Source: Zygnema cylindricum
Lineage: Eukaryota > Streptophyta > Zygnematophyceae > Zygnematales > Zygnemataceae
Direction: 5' to 3'
Length of the DNA: 53,732 nt
Assembly: GCA_037447655.1 (NCBI GenBank)
Contig: JBBHKE010002896.1
Span: forward strand, 64,001 to 117,732
Below the pieces are notes generated by a model that saw nothing but the letters and a program-made list of their open reading frames with translations, did not search any database and was not told the DNA's origin. Below, one piece after another: positions 34,819-45,600 of the stretch (position 1 is the first letter of the stretch; each line of letters begins with the position of its first letter). The position numbers and the translations under genes were made by a program.

Positions 34819-36039
34819 CTTTAGACTCAGTAGTCCATTCTGTATGCAGCTATATCTATTCTAATGGATATACAGACAAAAGAAAATATTTAGAGATTTA
34901 AAAATTACTATCAACCCCCTATAAAATTTTTAGCAAAAACCAACACATCACCATTGTTATGTTGATGTTGCCATTGCTCCTGCTGCCTTCGTCATTTCCC
35001 ATTCGTCTTTTTGAAAAACCACCACTTTGCAAAAAATTTCGTGTAACAGCTCCCTGGAAGCCATAAATGCCAAACTGTCTCTTCACTAATGTTATAACAT
35101 CTCTCTAGTGAATTCGCATCTCCATTTGTATTCGTCACCTAGCCATGTTATCAAATTTCCCGAAAAACCAATCACCTACACACTTTTATCGAACAATTGC
35201 TGCACATTCTCCCCCATTAGAAGCTTCCACGCCCTCCATTTCGTTAGATGTATGTTGCTGACGCTGCTGCACCAAAGTCTCATAAAATTTCGTGAAAAGT
35301 CGTTAAAGTCTCCACAGTTTTCCGTTACACATTCTCTCACTGATTCGTGTTGCGTTCTTCAGTGTGATCTATTTTGTAACAGTTTTCTTCTCCAAATGTG
35401 TTTCCGCAATCTGTCTCTTTTTTTTGGTTTCTTATGACTCTCTGATCTGTTCATAACTTTTCCATGGTTTCTCCTCTTACTACCTCTATAAGGTGAATTT
35501 TTTCTTACTAAGTTTTGGTCTTTTTTAATAGATCTGCCGCTTCTCTTAAGTGTATGTATTTTCAATATTTTCAGTTTGACCCTCTTTTCAGTTAGCTGCT
35601 TTTTCCTTTTCCTAGCATTTGCATGAACTTTCTTCGTTAGTCTCATTTTATTAGCAAATTTTACTTATTTTTCGATGAGTTCAATAGTTTTAAACCCACA
35701 GTATTATCCACTTCTGATGTTAATTCCCCATTTTGTGTAAATACACTCTTTTCTATCTCACTGTTATCTTTTTCCCTTTCTTGAAGTTTTGTTTTCATTT
35801 CAGTGTTCTCTATTTCTAAAGAATGTTCTTCAGCCAAATTAAAGTTTAAATCTTTAACTCTCCTTACTTCATGAATTTCTTATCGTTGGACGTCATGCTT
35901 ACACACCAATTTATCACTAGAACGAGTTACATAAACCGAGTCTTTTTCATTTTTTTATTTCTCCTCATTATTTTTGGTACCAATAATCTTTCCTGTGTCT
36001 TCCACTTCCATGTGCCCTCCACTTCTTTTGGCTTCTCTT
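34808..36039 (-). pseudogene. 3' internal remnant of an LTR-B element: gag C-terminal coiled coil, no pol
   Basis: On minus near 35960-35900 the sequence matches the C-terminal gag of 38640-38560 (NEEK, then a DKLV motif), then runs into a Glu/Lys-rich helix (EIENTEMKTKLQEREKD, about 35830-35770) typical of a coiled coil, and then a Lys/Arg-rich frame (35646-35359). Several stops. Between this and the LTR (35350-34818) I see no RT or RNase H, so the element looks non-autonomous, gag only. It is broken at 36040, where an LTR-A in the opposite direction begins. Confidence 0.5.
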
Positions 36040-36243
36040 TGTTGATATTTGTGTATTTTCTAGATCTTTATAAAGGATATCAAAAGGCAGGGGCAGTCTG
36101 CCTCTAACTCCCTTCTCTATGCCCCCACACTTCTTGTAGTCACTAAAGGCTAGATAGGGAGTTAGAACCATGGCTGCCTAGGCCTTCTACGGAGACAGGA
36201 GTTTAAATTGGTAGATTTACAAAAATGGGATTTGACCGATCTA

Positions 36244-36300
36244 AGATTTGATCCTTGTACCTGCCGTGTGTCAAATCCTAGATAGCCGTTAGCTTTATCC
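36244..36300 (-). other. Antisense tRNA-like module in LTR-A
   Basis: On minus GGATAAAGCTAACGGCTA (36300-36283) is A-box-like and GGATCAAATCT (36254-36244) is B-box-like. Confidence 0.5.
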
Positions 36301-36752
36301 TATAGTTTATGATTAGTGCTAGATTACGTAGGGTCCGATAAATATTTAAACATTACCGAGTAGTATGTTTCATTTAACAAAATACGGAACGGAATATACA
36401 TAGAAATGAATTAGACCGCACGTAATTCGGACCGCACGGAATTAACAAAATGGCATTTCATTTCGACGGTCCGGATAGAATATATGATGTGAATCGACGG
36501 CCGTGGCGCGAGCCGGGATTCTAGAGTGGGCGACGTGGCGTTTTCGGGCACCGCCACCTCGGATGACACGTGGCAAGTTCCTGCAAAATTGCGGGATTTT
36601 CGGAACGCGAGATGACAAATCCGGATGTGACAAATGTCACAATATGGCGCTGTCGTACATTGGTGGTACAGAAAGTCCTCCGGCACATGTACTTTCATGT
36701 ACGGTACAGACATGATTGGTCCGTACTTCAACTGGTTCCATGTTGACGCGGA

Positions 36753-36787
36753 TTTCAACGGTCAACGCGGAACGACGACCGTTGAAA
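36753..36787. repeat. 11-bp inverted repeat (TTTCAACGGTC / GACCGTTGAAA)
   Basis: Perfect 11-bp arms, 13-nt spacer, followed by another TTCAACGGTCAAC. Contains TTGAC words (W-box core). Present in this LTR only among those compared; it contributes to its greater length. Confidence 0.8.
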
Positions 36788-37070
36788 TTCAACGGTCAAC
36801 AGAAATTAGTTCGGCAAGTCAAAATGACACGCGACATCATCCTATAGGATGCCCGGAGAAGAAAAATGACAGAATGGCGACGACTTATTCGCCACGTGGC
36901 AGACCAAGAATGGCGCCAAATATTTCCGTACATAAAGTACGGCGGCTACCGTACTTTAAATGTACATTATGTAGTGTGCTGCAATTTTATTGGTCTAGAG
37001 GGGTTGTGAGTAGGTTTTAGGACTTAGAATATTTTTTGGTAGGAAGCCGCCTCTCCCAGAGAGCATCTTG

Positions 37071-37077
37071 TATAAAA
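37071..37077 (+). promoter_or_regulatory. TATA box of LTR-A
   Basis: TATAAAA in CTTGTATAAAAGGCAAAC, the best preserved LTR TATA in the window. Transcripts would start some 30 bp downstream. Confidence 0.6.
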
Positions 37078-37446
37078 GGCAAACTTTGGCCAGCCATAAT
37101 TATCAATTTACTTGACCATTTTCAGTGATTCTTTTTGCAGCGGACTTAGGGGAGTCTAGCATACACAGGGGTGTAGTCTGTCAGAGTGTTTGCCTGCCAG
37201 GGTAGCTGCATTTCTAAGGGAAAGGTAAAGTGGGGAATGTTATCCAAAACACATATTCTAACTTTGCATTCTGTGGTGGAACTGAGCACACAGAAAGTCT
37301 TATTTCACAAGGGTGAAGCTGTAATGAGGTTCTGATTGTCAAGGGGTCAATCATTTAGGTTTATATAAACTTGGAATCGGCACTATCTAGATTAGCTTCC
37401 TTAAGACTTGCGAATTCTATGTGGCAATGGAGCCCATAGAATTTCA

Positions 37447-37960
37447 GAATACCCTCATAATTTAAAAGGTCTTTTAGACAAGCTAAATGAAACATTCCAT
37501 CTTGATGATCACACATTTTATTTAGCATCCCACTTTTCATAAATCCGAGCAACGATGTTATCCACCTCTTCCTTTTTCCATCCACACAAAGTCCGATTTC
37601 CCTCTTGTAGTTCAAACAACCAACCCCATCTCCAATCTGCAATACATACCCAGATGCTAACCCTTTTAGAGGCACATCTTCATAAATGGCATCACTCCCA
37701 TTAGTGATGTCAAACCCATTACCCTCTAAGATTTCCCAAACAACAAGTGTCCTCACTAGGTTCCTCATAAGATCTACGTCTTTCGTACTCATATTTTTAT
37801 CCATGATACTCACCCTATTTTTTGAACTTTCCTCACTCTCTCCCATGGAATTCTTTCCACTATCACTTTCTATATTGATTCCCAATGAATATTTCTCCTC
37901 CCCTAAACCTTTCTTTAAATATTCCCCTTCTCCCCTATCATTTAAAACCCCCTCTAGATT
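37447..37960 (-). pseudogene. RT end and RNase H fragment of a copia element (LTR-A type)
   Basis: On minus: GEEKYSLGINIE near 37885 matches the copia RT motif GEAKYILGIQVE; ITNGSDAIYEDVP and SGYVLQIGDG (37720-37640) match RNase H with the first catalytic Asp; SLLGFMKSG and MCDHQ (37560-37490) match its C-terminus. The segment with the catalytic Glu (STMEAEY) is missing, replaced by a short KREIGLCVDGK. Not functional. At 37446 it is cut by an LTR-A in the opposite direction. Confidence 0.75.
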
Positions 37961-38131
37961 TACTTATCCCCGTTCATCAGAATCCCTTGAAGTCTCCTTT
38001 TTCGACCAGTTTTCTGTTTCCAAAATATCTATAAAATTATCATCATTAATTATATTTTTCCCTTTTTCAATTATGGATCCTAGATCTGACTTTCTCGTTT
38101 CTAAATCATCCTCATCAAGTCTAACCTCCTC
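37961..38131 (-). other. Junction sequence between LTR-A fragment and RT fragment
   Basis: An acidic/Ser-rich decoded stretch on minus with a stop near 37965; no domain recognised. Probably a low-complexity linker within pol or filler at the break. Confidence 0.3.
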
Positions 38132-38258
38132 TCTAACTCCCTATCTAGCCTTTAGTGACTACAAGAAGTGTGGGGGCATAGAGAAGGGAGTTAGAGGCAG
38201 ACTGCCCCTGCCTTTTGATATCCTTTATAAAGATCTAGAAAATACACAAATATCAACA
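38132..38258 (-). repeat. LTR-A 5' end fragment, perfect inverted copy of 36040-36166
   Basis: 127 bp identical, on the opposite strand, to the first 127 bp of the LTR at 36040. On minus it begins TGTTGATATTTG after AAATAAGGGGAG and breaks off at 38132. Confidence 0.95.
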
Positions 38259-38525
38259 CTCCCCTTATTTTCTAGTCTATTTTTCTTTCGACTTCCAAAA
38301 AAAATAAAAAAAAAACAAACACTCCCTCCCCTTTTTCTTTTATTTTTCCTTTTCTTTTCATAAAATTTCAAGATAATACCCTCATAATTTAAAAGGTCTT
38401 TTAGATGAGCTAAATGAAACATTCTATGTTGATGATCACACATTTTATTTAGCATCCCACTTTTCATAAATCCGAGCAACGATTTTATCCACCTCTTCCC
38501 TTTCCCATCCACACAAAGTCCGATT
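38259..38525 (-). pseudogene. RNase H C-terminus, tail and polypurine tract (second copy)
   Basis: 38525-38371 repeats 37600-37447 (about 7 differences in 147 bp). After the RNase H end comes a Lys-rich tail, an A/T-rich stretch and the polypurine tract at 38270-38259. The reading frame runs in from gag at 38526 without RT or integrase, so most of pol is deleted. Confidence 0.7.
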
Positions 38526-39520
38526 ATCGTAGTTGCCTCTTCCTTTAGTAATTGTGTGTCACTCACCAATTTGTCATAGGAAATTTTGACAGTAACGGGA
38601 TCTTTTTTTGTCATATTTTTCTCCTCATTCCGAACAACACAAAAGGTCGATAAATAAATAAGTTCTTCAACACACTGTGTATTCTTTTTGTCAGATGTCG
38701 ATTCTTGTCTCTCACTTACGAAAGCACTTGATTCCCTTCTTGTTGAGGGACGAACTAGGTTGTTATCCCATCCATCTTTGAAATTCCCTGTAGCACATGC
38801 ACTTTTATATGATGGACATACCCTGAAGGTGTGTCCTAAGTTATTACAGGAAAAACACTTTTTAAGAAGATCTCTGAACTCGCTATTACCTTTAATTTTC
38901 CGAAACTAAGACTTAGATTTCTTTATATTCTTCTCACTTGATAGAACCTTTCTATTAGCCTTTTCATCTAGAACAGCTCGTCTAGCTACAGTTAAACTCC
39001 AATCCCTTTTGTCAATTACAGTTAATCGATCGAATGCGCTATTATATTCTTTAGGTAGACTTCTCATTAACAAGATAGCTTTTTAAGCATCTGTAAAGTT
39101 TCCTCTTGCCAAATCATTTTCTGCAAATAATACTTGTAAGTCAATACAGTGTTTCTCCATACTTCCTCCTACATACTTGTGTTCAACTATTTTGGTAACA
39201 CTGCTAAGCCAATGATATAAAGAAGTCTTTGCATACATACATTCTAAGCACTTCCATAATTCAGCTGCCTTTTTGAAACTTAGATATGACATTACTAAAT
39301 CCTCAGTCAAGGAGTTCTTGATAACCCTTAGACACTCATGATTTTTCCTTTTCCATCCATTTGATGTTTCGGCCAAGGTACCGTAAATCACGTCCATTAG
39401 CTCCATCATCTCGAAGTAGCTCTTGAGTGCACACTTCCAGTAGTGATATTTTGATCCATCAAGTATGGGTAGCCATGGGTGTGGGCCCATAACCTGTTGT
39501 CCATAGCCTATTTCATCCAT
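38526..39520 (-). pseudogene. gag of an LTR-B element, minus strand
   Basis: ATG at 39520 lies inside the LTR; the frame crosses the primer-binding site. Copia gag features: LPILDGSKYHYWKCAL near 39475-39425, SLTEDLVMSYL near 39290, then a CCHC knuckle CFSCNNLGHTFRVC (about 38855-38815) with all ligands. Two stops interrupt it, TAA at about 39085 and TAG at about 38908. C-terminal to the knuckle is a Ser/Thr-rich part and NEEKNMTKKD, then a jump to RNase H at 38525. Close relative of the gag at 50218. Confidence 0.8.
39483..39494 (-). other. Primer-binding site, anticodon-arm type
   Basis: GGTTATGGGCCC on minus, directly after the LTR end ACAACA. It is an exact 12-nt complement of the anticodon arm of initiator tRNA-Met (GGGCCCATAACC, anticodon CAT). 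Confidence 0.75.
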
Positions 39521-40468
39521 GGATTACTTTCAGAAGCACCACGGACTACCCCTCAATCAGCTGTGTATCACACAACACAGATTACTCCACAAAACACAAA
39601 ATATCCTCAAACTGCACCAATAAGAATTATACTACAGAAAATATAATATCCCAAAGTTTCAACAAAATCTACTAAGGAATCTAGAAGATATAAGCTCCAG
39701 AGTTTCACAAAAACAGCTGACACCTTCACAAACTAACCACTTAGACTAGTCACAGAATCTTACAGCGATAGCTGAATAGAATGAAACTTCACACACATAT
39801 ATATTCTATATCTTATAATAATTCCACAAAGTTTCACATGAAAGCACCAAACAGAGTGATCACACCAACAGGTCAAAAATACAGAAAACAGTTTGCCATT
39901 GCTTTGATAATACTTGATTGCGATACATAAAATAATCTAAGTCCTGCAAGTTATACTCAGAGAGTTCACTACTGAATGTACGGAGGCATACCAGCCGTAT
40001 TGTATCTACTCTAATAAACTAATTAGCCAGAAGGACAAACCTCTGTTGTACAGACTATTTACACCGCAATCTTCGTATGTCAAAAACCAAACTACCGCTA
40101 AGCAACTACTAAGCTACCACTACCGCACAATCATCATTACTCGAAATCTATCCTATTCATATTATCCGCAGCTATGCTAGCTGGGCTGGCTGTGTTGTCC
40201 GTACAGATCATAAAAATAGCCGTAGCTGCGTTGACTTAACTGTGTCGCAGCTCCGCCGTACCGGCGACACCTGTTTCAATATTTTGTTAATTCCATATCG
40301 GATCGCTTCGCGTTCCGCCATCCATATGTTAGTGCTTGTACACACCAGTTTAATTATACCTGTACGTTCGCTCTCCTAATCCGTAAATCTATTTGAGCCT
40401 CCATATTAAAACCACTTAGCAGTTACGGACAAAATGTCTTGTACGCTCGAAACTAACTTTTCAAAACA
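39495..40468 (-). repeat. LTR-B, 5' LTR truncated at its start
   Basis: Aligns with 33553 to about 34510; homology stops at TTTTCAAAAC near 40468, where an unrelated pol fragment begins. About 280-300 bp of U3 are missing, including the GC-rich tandem repeats. Confidence 0.8.
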
Positions 40469-41347
40469 AAATCTCGGATCTCCCCTGAATCTGCAATCAC
40501 GGTTTCATTCATGTCTTTTTCGGGAACGACCTAGTTCTCCTTACTCTCGGACTCAAATCTGATTCTTATCTTCTTTGTATATTTGAAAGAGTCAAATGAC
40601 TTCCCTTCATCCTTGACAACTAAGTGTTTGACCAAAATGGTATCTTTATTTGCTAAGCCATAGACTCTTTATCCCTTGACATCCTCATCATATCCCACAA
40701 AGTATCCAGGTTTTCCCTTAGCATCTAGTTTCCAATTTTTCCTATCCGTGTCAAGATTGTAAACTTGGCTACCGAATACTTTAAGGTGTGAGATATCTGG
40801 TTTCCTTCCAACCCATCTCTAATAAGGTGTCACTCCCTTTACAACTGAGGTAAGGACTCTATTAAATGTATTACATTAGGAGCTGCTGAATCGTTCCACT
40901 TTTGTAAATGTTAACAAGAGCCTCCTACAAATTGTCTACCTTGTTAACATTGAGGTGAGGAGTAAGAAGTTCTTAAATAAGGTGCATGCGAATGTAATGA
41001 ATCGCCACCGAGTTGTTGAAATCCTATATTTCAGTATCATTCACATCTTTTTTTGGAACAACCCCTACTTGTAGAGATCTAGTGGCTATCGGTGTGAGTT
41101 TTTCCTTTCCTTTCTCCTTGCCTTTGTCTAACACAATGCTTTTTCCGTCATCAACTGCCTTGTTTGTCTCCACAGATCCTCCTCAGAATGTGAATCCTCG
41201 AAAACGTGGTGGATCCCCTAAATTTGCAGATAGCCGCCGCACACGACCAATCACAATACCCCTTAGACGGTTTTAAAAAAGTGCACCTTTCATCATTGTC
41301 TCCTAGTATATAAACCGAGTTCCATTAAAAATAAGCACTCTAAAGGT
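40469..41347 (-). pseudogene. Copia gag start fused to an integrase C-terminal fragment (internal deletion)
   Basis: On minus 41347-40880 is gag N-terminus (NGTRFIY, then TPIATRSL, NDTEI-stop-DFNN), matching element 2 gag. From about 40870 it switches to integrase C-terminus and linker (VLTSVVKGVTP, RKPDISHLKVFGSQVY, GKPGYFVGYDEDVKG, 40870-40560), ending at 40469. Everything between (CCHC, protease, integrase core) is deleted. Many stops. It shares the TAG before DFNN with element 2. Confidence 0.75.
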
Positions 41348-41359
41348 GGACCCATTACC
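41348..41359 (-). other. Primer-binding site of the 41-kb fragment
   Basis: GGTAATGGGTCC on minus, 10 of 12 to the anticodon-arm site, between LTR end and gag. Confidence 0.5.
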
Positions 41360-41859
41360 AATAACTTTATGGTCTTGATTGACCCACAGAGTGTGTAGCC
41401 TATGTAAAGCCTTTAGCATAATTTTTGCCCTTTTTCTCTCAAAGCAAAATAGAAGCCATCCAGTCAGCCAAGTATTCTGACCACCCTGACCACTGTGAGG
41501 ACCTGACTCGCTTAAGTTAGACGCAAAAAAAACCTATGAATTTGCTCGCGTGAGCAGTGACTTATGGATGGCCAAAGATGGTGTATTTAAACAAAGCACT
41601 CTCAGAGTGAGGCGCCCCCAAAAATTCTAGGTCCTAACTCCTAAACACCTCTCTAGACCCCCTACTATTGATGTACCTAACCAATCACATGATTGTACAG
41701 TATAAGATGGTACAGATGTTTTGAAAAGAGATAATTAATAGTTCACTTCTCTATTTTAGTTTTACTTTAAAGAAAGAGAGTGAGGATCAAAGGCACGCCA
41801 TGGCTGCCGCCATATTTAGAAAGTGGCAGATTTTGAAGTAGAGGATAATTTACTAAAAT

Positions 41860-41934
41860 GTTGCCTAAGTCCAGATTTGAACTTGGGTCTGTGGACCTCT
41901 ATATAGTCGTACGTCTTCACCACTTAGGCGTTAT
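41860..41934 (-). other. Antisense tRNA-like module in LTR-A2
   Basis: On minus GCCTAAGTGGTGAAGACG (A-box/D-arm-like) and AGTTCAAATCT (41883-41873, B-box-like). CGCCTAAG and CTTAGGC can pair over 7 bp, like a closing stem. Confidence 0.55.
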
Positions 41935-42376
41935 CGAAAAGATACACATGACGGGTTTCAAACATATATAAACATTAATGCAACAACTAATTAACAACAG
42001 ACTAACCAAAAGGAGCAATTCATGCATGTACGCGAATCTGAACCGTGTAAAATATGTTTTGATTGGACGGTCGACATTATAGCCGCCACGCGAATTGAAC
42101 TCTTCTCAGCATACGGAGATAGCGTCACGCGTTGCCACATGGCGCCACATTGTTTGATACCGGAGAAGATGGGAGGAGGAACCATGGCTTCCGATTTGAC
42201 AGGTGTCTCCTCGTAGACCTTGTCGTACAATGGTCGTACAATAAGTACATCGCCCATTGTAACTTCTTGTACTATATAGTGTTCCTATTGGACTAGGGTT
42301 TAGTAGTAGGTAGTAGTGAGTAGGCAGACCAAGACTTAGTAATATTTAGGTACCTCTCTCTAAGAGAGCTTGTAAC

Positions 42377-42383
42377 TATAAAG
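42377..42383 (+). promoter_or_regulatory. TATA box of solo LTR-A2
   Basis: TATAAAG after the GTAC cluster, same layout as at 26051. Confidence 0.5.
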
Positions 42384-42643
42384 GTCATCTTTGACCAGCC
42401 ATAACTTACACCTCAGGGGAGCAAATTTAGTGATTCTTTTTGCGTTTGACTTAAGGGAGCCTTGTACTCACAGGGGTGAAGGTGATCAGAATATTCGTGT
42501 TCCTTGGCGGCACTTATTCAGTGGGAAAATGGAAGGGGCAAATATTATCCAAGAGGCTTTACATAGGCTGCTCAATTTGTGGGTCAATGGAGACCACTGA
42601 ATTTCAAGATGCACTCTACTTTTTGTTCGGTCGTCGTACGGCA

Positions 42644-42653
42644 NNNNNNNNNN
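42644..42653. other. Assembly gap (10 N)
   Basis: Between a minus LTR-A and type B satellite. Confidence 1.
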
Positions 42654-45600
42654 TCGCTATTGTGTATAACAGTGGAGTTAATGTGTTTGACGTTATCCCT
42701 AACAGTTTGTGTAATTGAGGTGACAATATGTGTTATCGCTTATGTTTTGTGTAATTTAGGTAACAATTCTTGTTATCGCTAACAGTTTGTGTAATTTAGG
42801 TGACAATTTGTGTTATCGTTAACTGTTTGTGTAATTTAGGTAACAATTATTGTTATCGCTAATAGTTTGTGTAATTTAGGTTACAATTCTTGTTATCCCT
42901 AACAGTTTGTGTAATTGAGGTGACAATATGCGTTATCGCTAACGTTTTGTGTAATTTAGGTAACAATTCTTGTTATCGCTAACAGTTTGTGTAATTTAGG
43001 TGACAATATGTGTTATCTCTAATTGTTTTTGTAATTTAGGTAACAATTCTTTTGATCGCTAACTATTTGTGTAATTTAGGTAATAATTCTTGTTAATGCT
43101 AACAATTTGTGTAATTTAGGTTACAATTATTGTTATCGCTAACAGTTTCTGTTATTTAGTTAATAATTCTTGTTAATGCTAACAATTTGTGTTATTAAGG
43201 TTACAATTCTTGTTATAGCTAACAGTTTTTGTAATTTAGGTGACAATTCTTGTTAATGCTAACAATTTTTGTAATTTAGGAAACAATTCTTGTTATAGCT
43301 AACTGTTTGTGTAATTAAGGAGATACTTTTTGTTAATGCTAACAATTTGTGTAATTTAGGTTACAATTCTTGTTATCGCTAACAGTTTGTGTTATTTAGT
43401 TAATGTTTCTTGTTATAGCTAACAGTTTGTGTAATTTAGGTGACAATTCTTTTTATCGCTAACAGTTTTTGTAATTTAGGTGACAATTTGTGTTATCGCT
43501 AACTCTTTGTGTAATTTATGTATCAATTCTTGTTATCGCTAACAATATGTGTAATTAAGGTTACAATTCTTGTTATCGCTAACAGTTTGTGTAATTTGGG
43601 TAACAATTCTCGTTATCGCTAACTGTTTGTGTACTCTAGGTAACAATTCTTGTTATCGCTAACTGTTTGTGTAATTTAGGTAACAATTCTTGTTATCGCT
43701 AACAATTTTTGTAATTTAGGCAACAATTCTTGTTATCGCTAAAAATTTGTGTAATTTATGTAACAATTTGGTTTTCACTAACTGTTTGTGTAATTTAGGC
43801 AACAATTTTTGTTATTGCTAACTGTTTCTGTAATTTAGGTGATTATTTGTGTTATCCCTAACTATTTCTGTAATTTAGGTAGCAATTCTTGTTATCGCTA
43901 ACTGTTAGTGTAATTTAGGTAACAATTCTTGTTAATGCTAACAATTTGTGTAATTAGGTTACAATTCTTGTTATCGCTAACAGTTTGTGTAATTTGGGTA
44001 ACAATTCTCGTTATCGCTAACTTTTTGTGTACTCTAGGTAACAATTCTTGTTATCGCTAACTGTTTGTGTAATTTAGGTAACAATTCTTGTTATCGCTAA
44101 CAATTTTTGTAATTTAGGCAACAATTCTTGTTATCGCTAAAAATTTGTGTAATTTATGTAACAATTTGGTTTTCACTAACTGTTTGTGTAATTTAGGCAA
44201 CAATTTTTGTTATTGCTAACTGTTTGTGTAATTTAGTTGATAATTTGTGTTATCGCTAACTATTTGTGTAATTTAGGTAACAATTTTTGTTATCGCTAAC
44301 TGTTAGTATAATTTAGGTAACAATTCTTGTTATCGCTAACGGTTTGTGTAAATTAGGTAACAATTATTGTTATCGCTAATTGTTTTTGTAATTTAGGTTA
44401 CAATTCTTGTTATCGCTAACAATTTGTGTAATATAGGTAACAATTTTTTTTATCGCTAACAGTTTTTGTAATTTAGGTAACAATTCTTGTTAATGCTAAC
44501 AATTTGTGTAATTTGGCTTAGAATTCTTGTTATCGCTAACTCTTTGTGTAATTTAGGTAACAATTCTTGTTATTGCTAACAGTTAGTGTAATTAAGGTGA
44601 CAATTTGTGTTATCTCTAACTGTTTGTGTAATTTAGGTGACAATTCTTGTTATCGCTAACAGTTTGTGTAATTTAGGTTACAATTCTTGTTATCGCTAAC
44701 AGTTTGTGTAATTTAGGGGCCAATATGTGTTTTCGCTAACTGTTTGTGTAATTTAGGTAATAATTCTTGTTATCGCTAACTGTTTGTGTAATTTAGGTAA
44801 AAATTATTGTTATCGCTAACTGTTTTTGTAATTTAGGTAACAATTTTTGTTATCGCTAACTGTTTGTGTAATTTGGGTAACAATTCTTAGTATCGCTTAC
44901 AGTTTGTAAATTTAGGTAACAATTCTTGTTATTGCTAACTGTTTGTGTAATTTAGGTAACAATTCTTGTTAATGCTAACAATTTGTGTAATTAGGTTACA
45001 ATTTTTGTTATCGCTAACTGTTTTTGTAATTTAGGTTACAATTCTTGTTATCGCTAACTGTTTGTGTAATTTAGGTAACAATTCCTGTTATCGCTAACAA
45101 TTTGTGTTATTTAGGTAACAATTCTTGTTATCGCTAACAATTTGTGTAATTTAGGTAACAATTCTTGTTAATGCTAACAATTTGTGTAATAAGGTTACAA
45201 TTCTTGTTATCGCTAACTGTTTTTGTAATTTAGGTTACAATTTTTGTTATCGCTAGCTGTTTGTGTAATTTAGGCAACAATTCTTGTTAATGCTAACAAT
45301 TTGTGTAATTTAGGTTACAATTCTTGTTATCGTTAACAGTTTGTGTAATTTAGGTGACTATTCTTTTTATCGCTAACAGTTTTTGTAATTTAGGTGACAA
45401 TTTGTGTTATCGCTAACTGTTTGTGTAATTTAGGTAACAATTCTTGTTATCGCTAACTCTTTGTGTAATTTAGGTAACAATTCTTGTTATCGCTAACAGT
45501 TTGTGTAATTGAGGTTACAATTCTTGTTATCGCTAACAGTTTGTGTAATTTGGGTAACAATTTTCGTTATCGCTAGCTATTTCTGCAATTTAGGTAACAA

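Larger units (their letters stand above)
36040..37446 (+). repeat. LTR-A, complete (1407 bp)
   Basis: Starts TGTTGATATTTG and ends ATAGAATTTCA. Carries the CCATGGCTGCC stretch (36169), tRNA-like module (36244-36300), G-box (36567-36572), GTAC cluster (36655-36715), an 11-bp hairpin (36753-36787) and TATAAAAGG (37071). Flanks do not match (CTCTT left, GAATA right), so it is not a simple solo LTR: the left 127 bp recurs inverted at 38132-38258 and the right end joins an RNase H fragment read on the other strand. Confidence 0.85.
41719..42606 (+). mobile_element. Solo LTR (LTR-A2, 888 bp) nested in an LTR-A
   Basis: Perfect 5-bp duplication AGATG (41714-41718 and 42607-42611). Begins TTTTGAAAAGAG and ends GAATTTCA. 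Same length as the solo LTR at 25393. Has a tRNA-like module (41860-41934), GTAC cluster (42225-42275) and TATAAAG (42377-42383); the G-box is mutated to CACATG. Confidence 0.9.
41360..42643 (-). repeat. LTR-A on minus, split by a solo LTR and cut by the gap
   Basis: 41360-41718 and 42612-42643 are parts of one minus LTR: the GCTCACGCGAGCAAATTC stretch near 41550, GTAC words near 41675-41712, then after the inserted LTR the AGATG duplicate and a GTACGACGACCG stretch. Its 5' end is beyond the gap. Confidence 0.7.

Noticed and set aside
36040-37446. Simple solo LTR insertion
   Set aside because: Flanking 5-mers differ (CTCTT, GAATA) and the inverted 127-bp copy shows a rearrangement.
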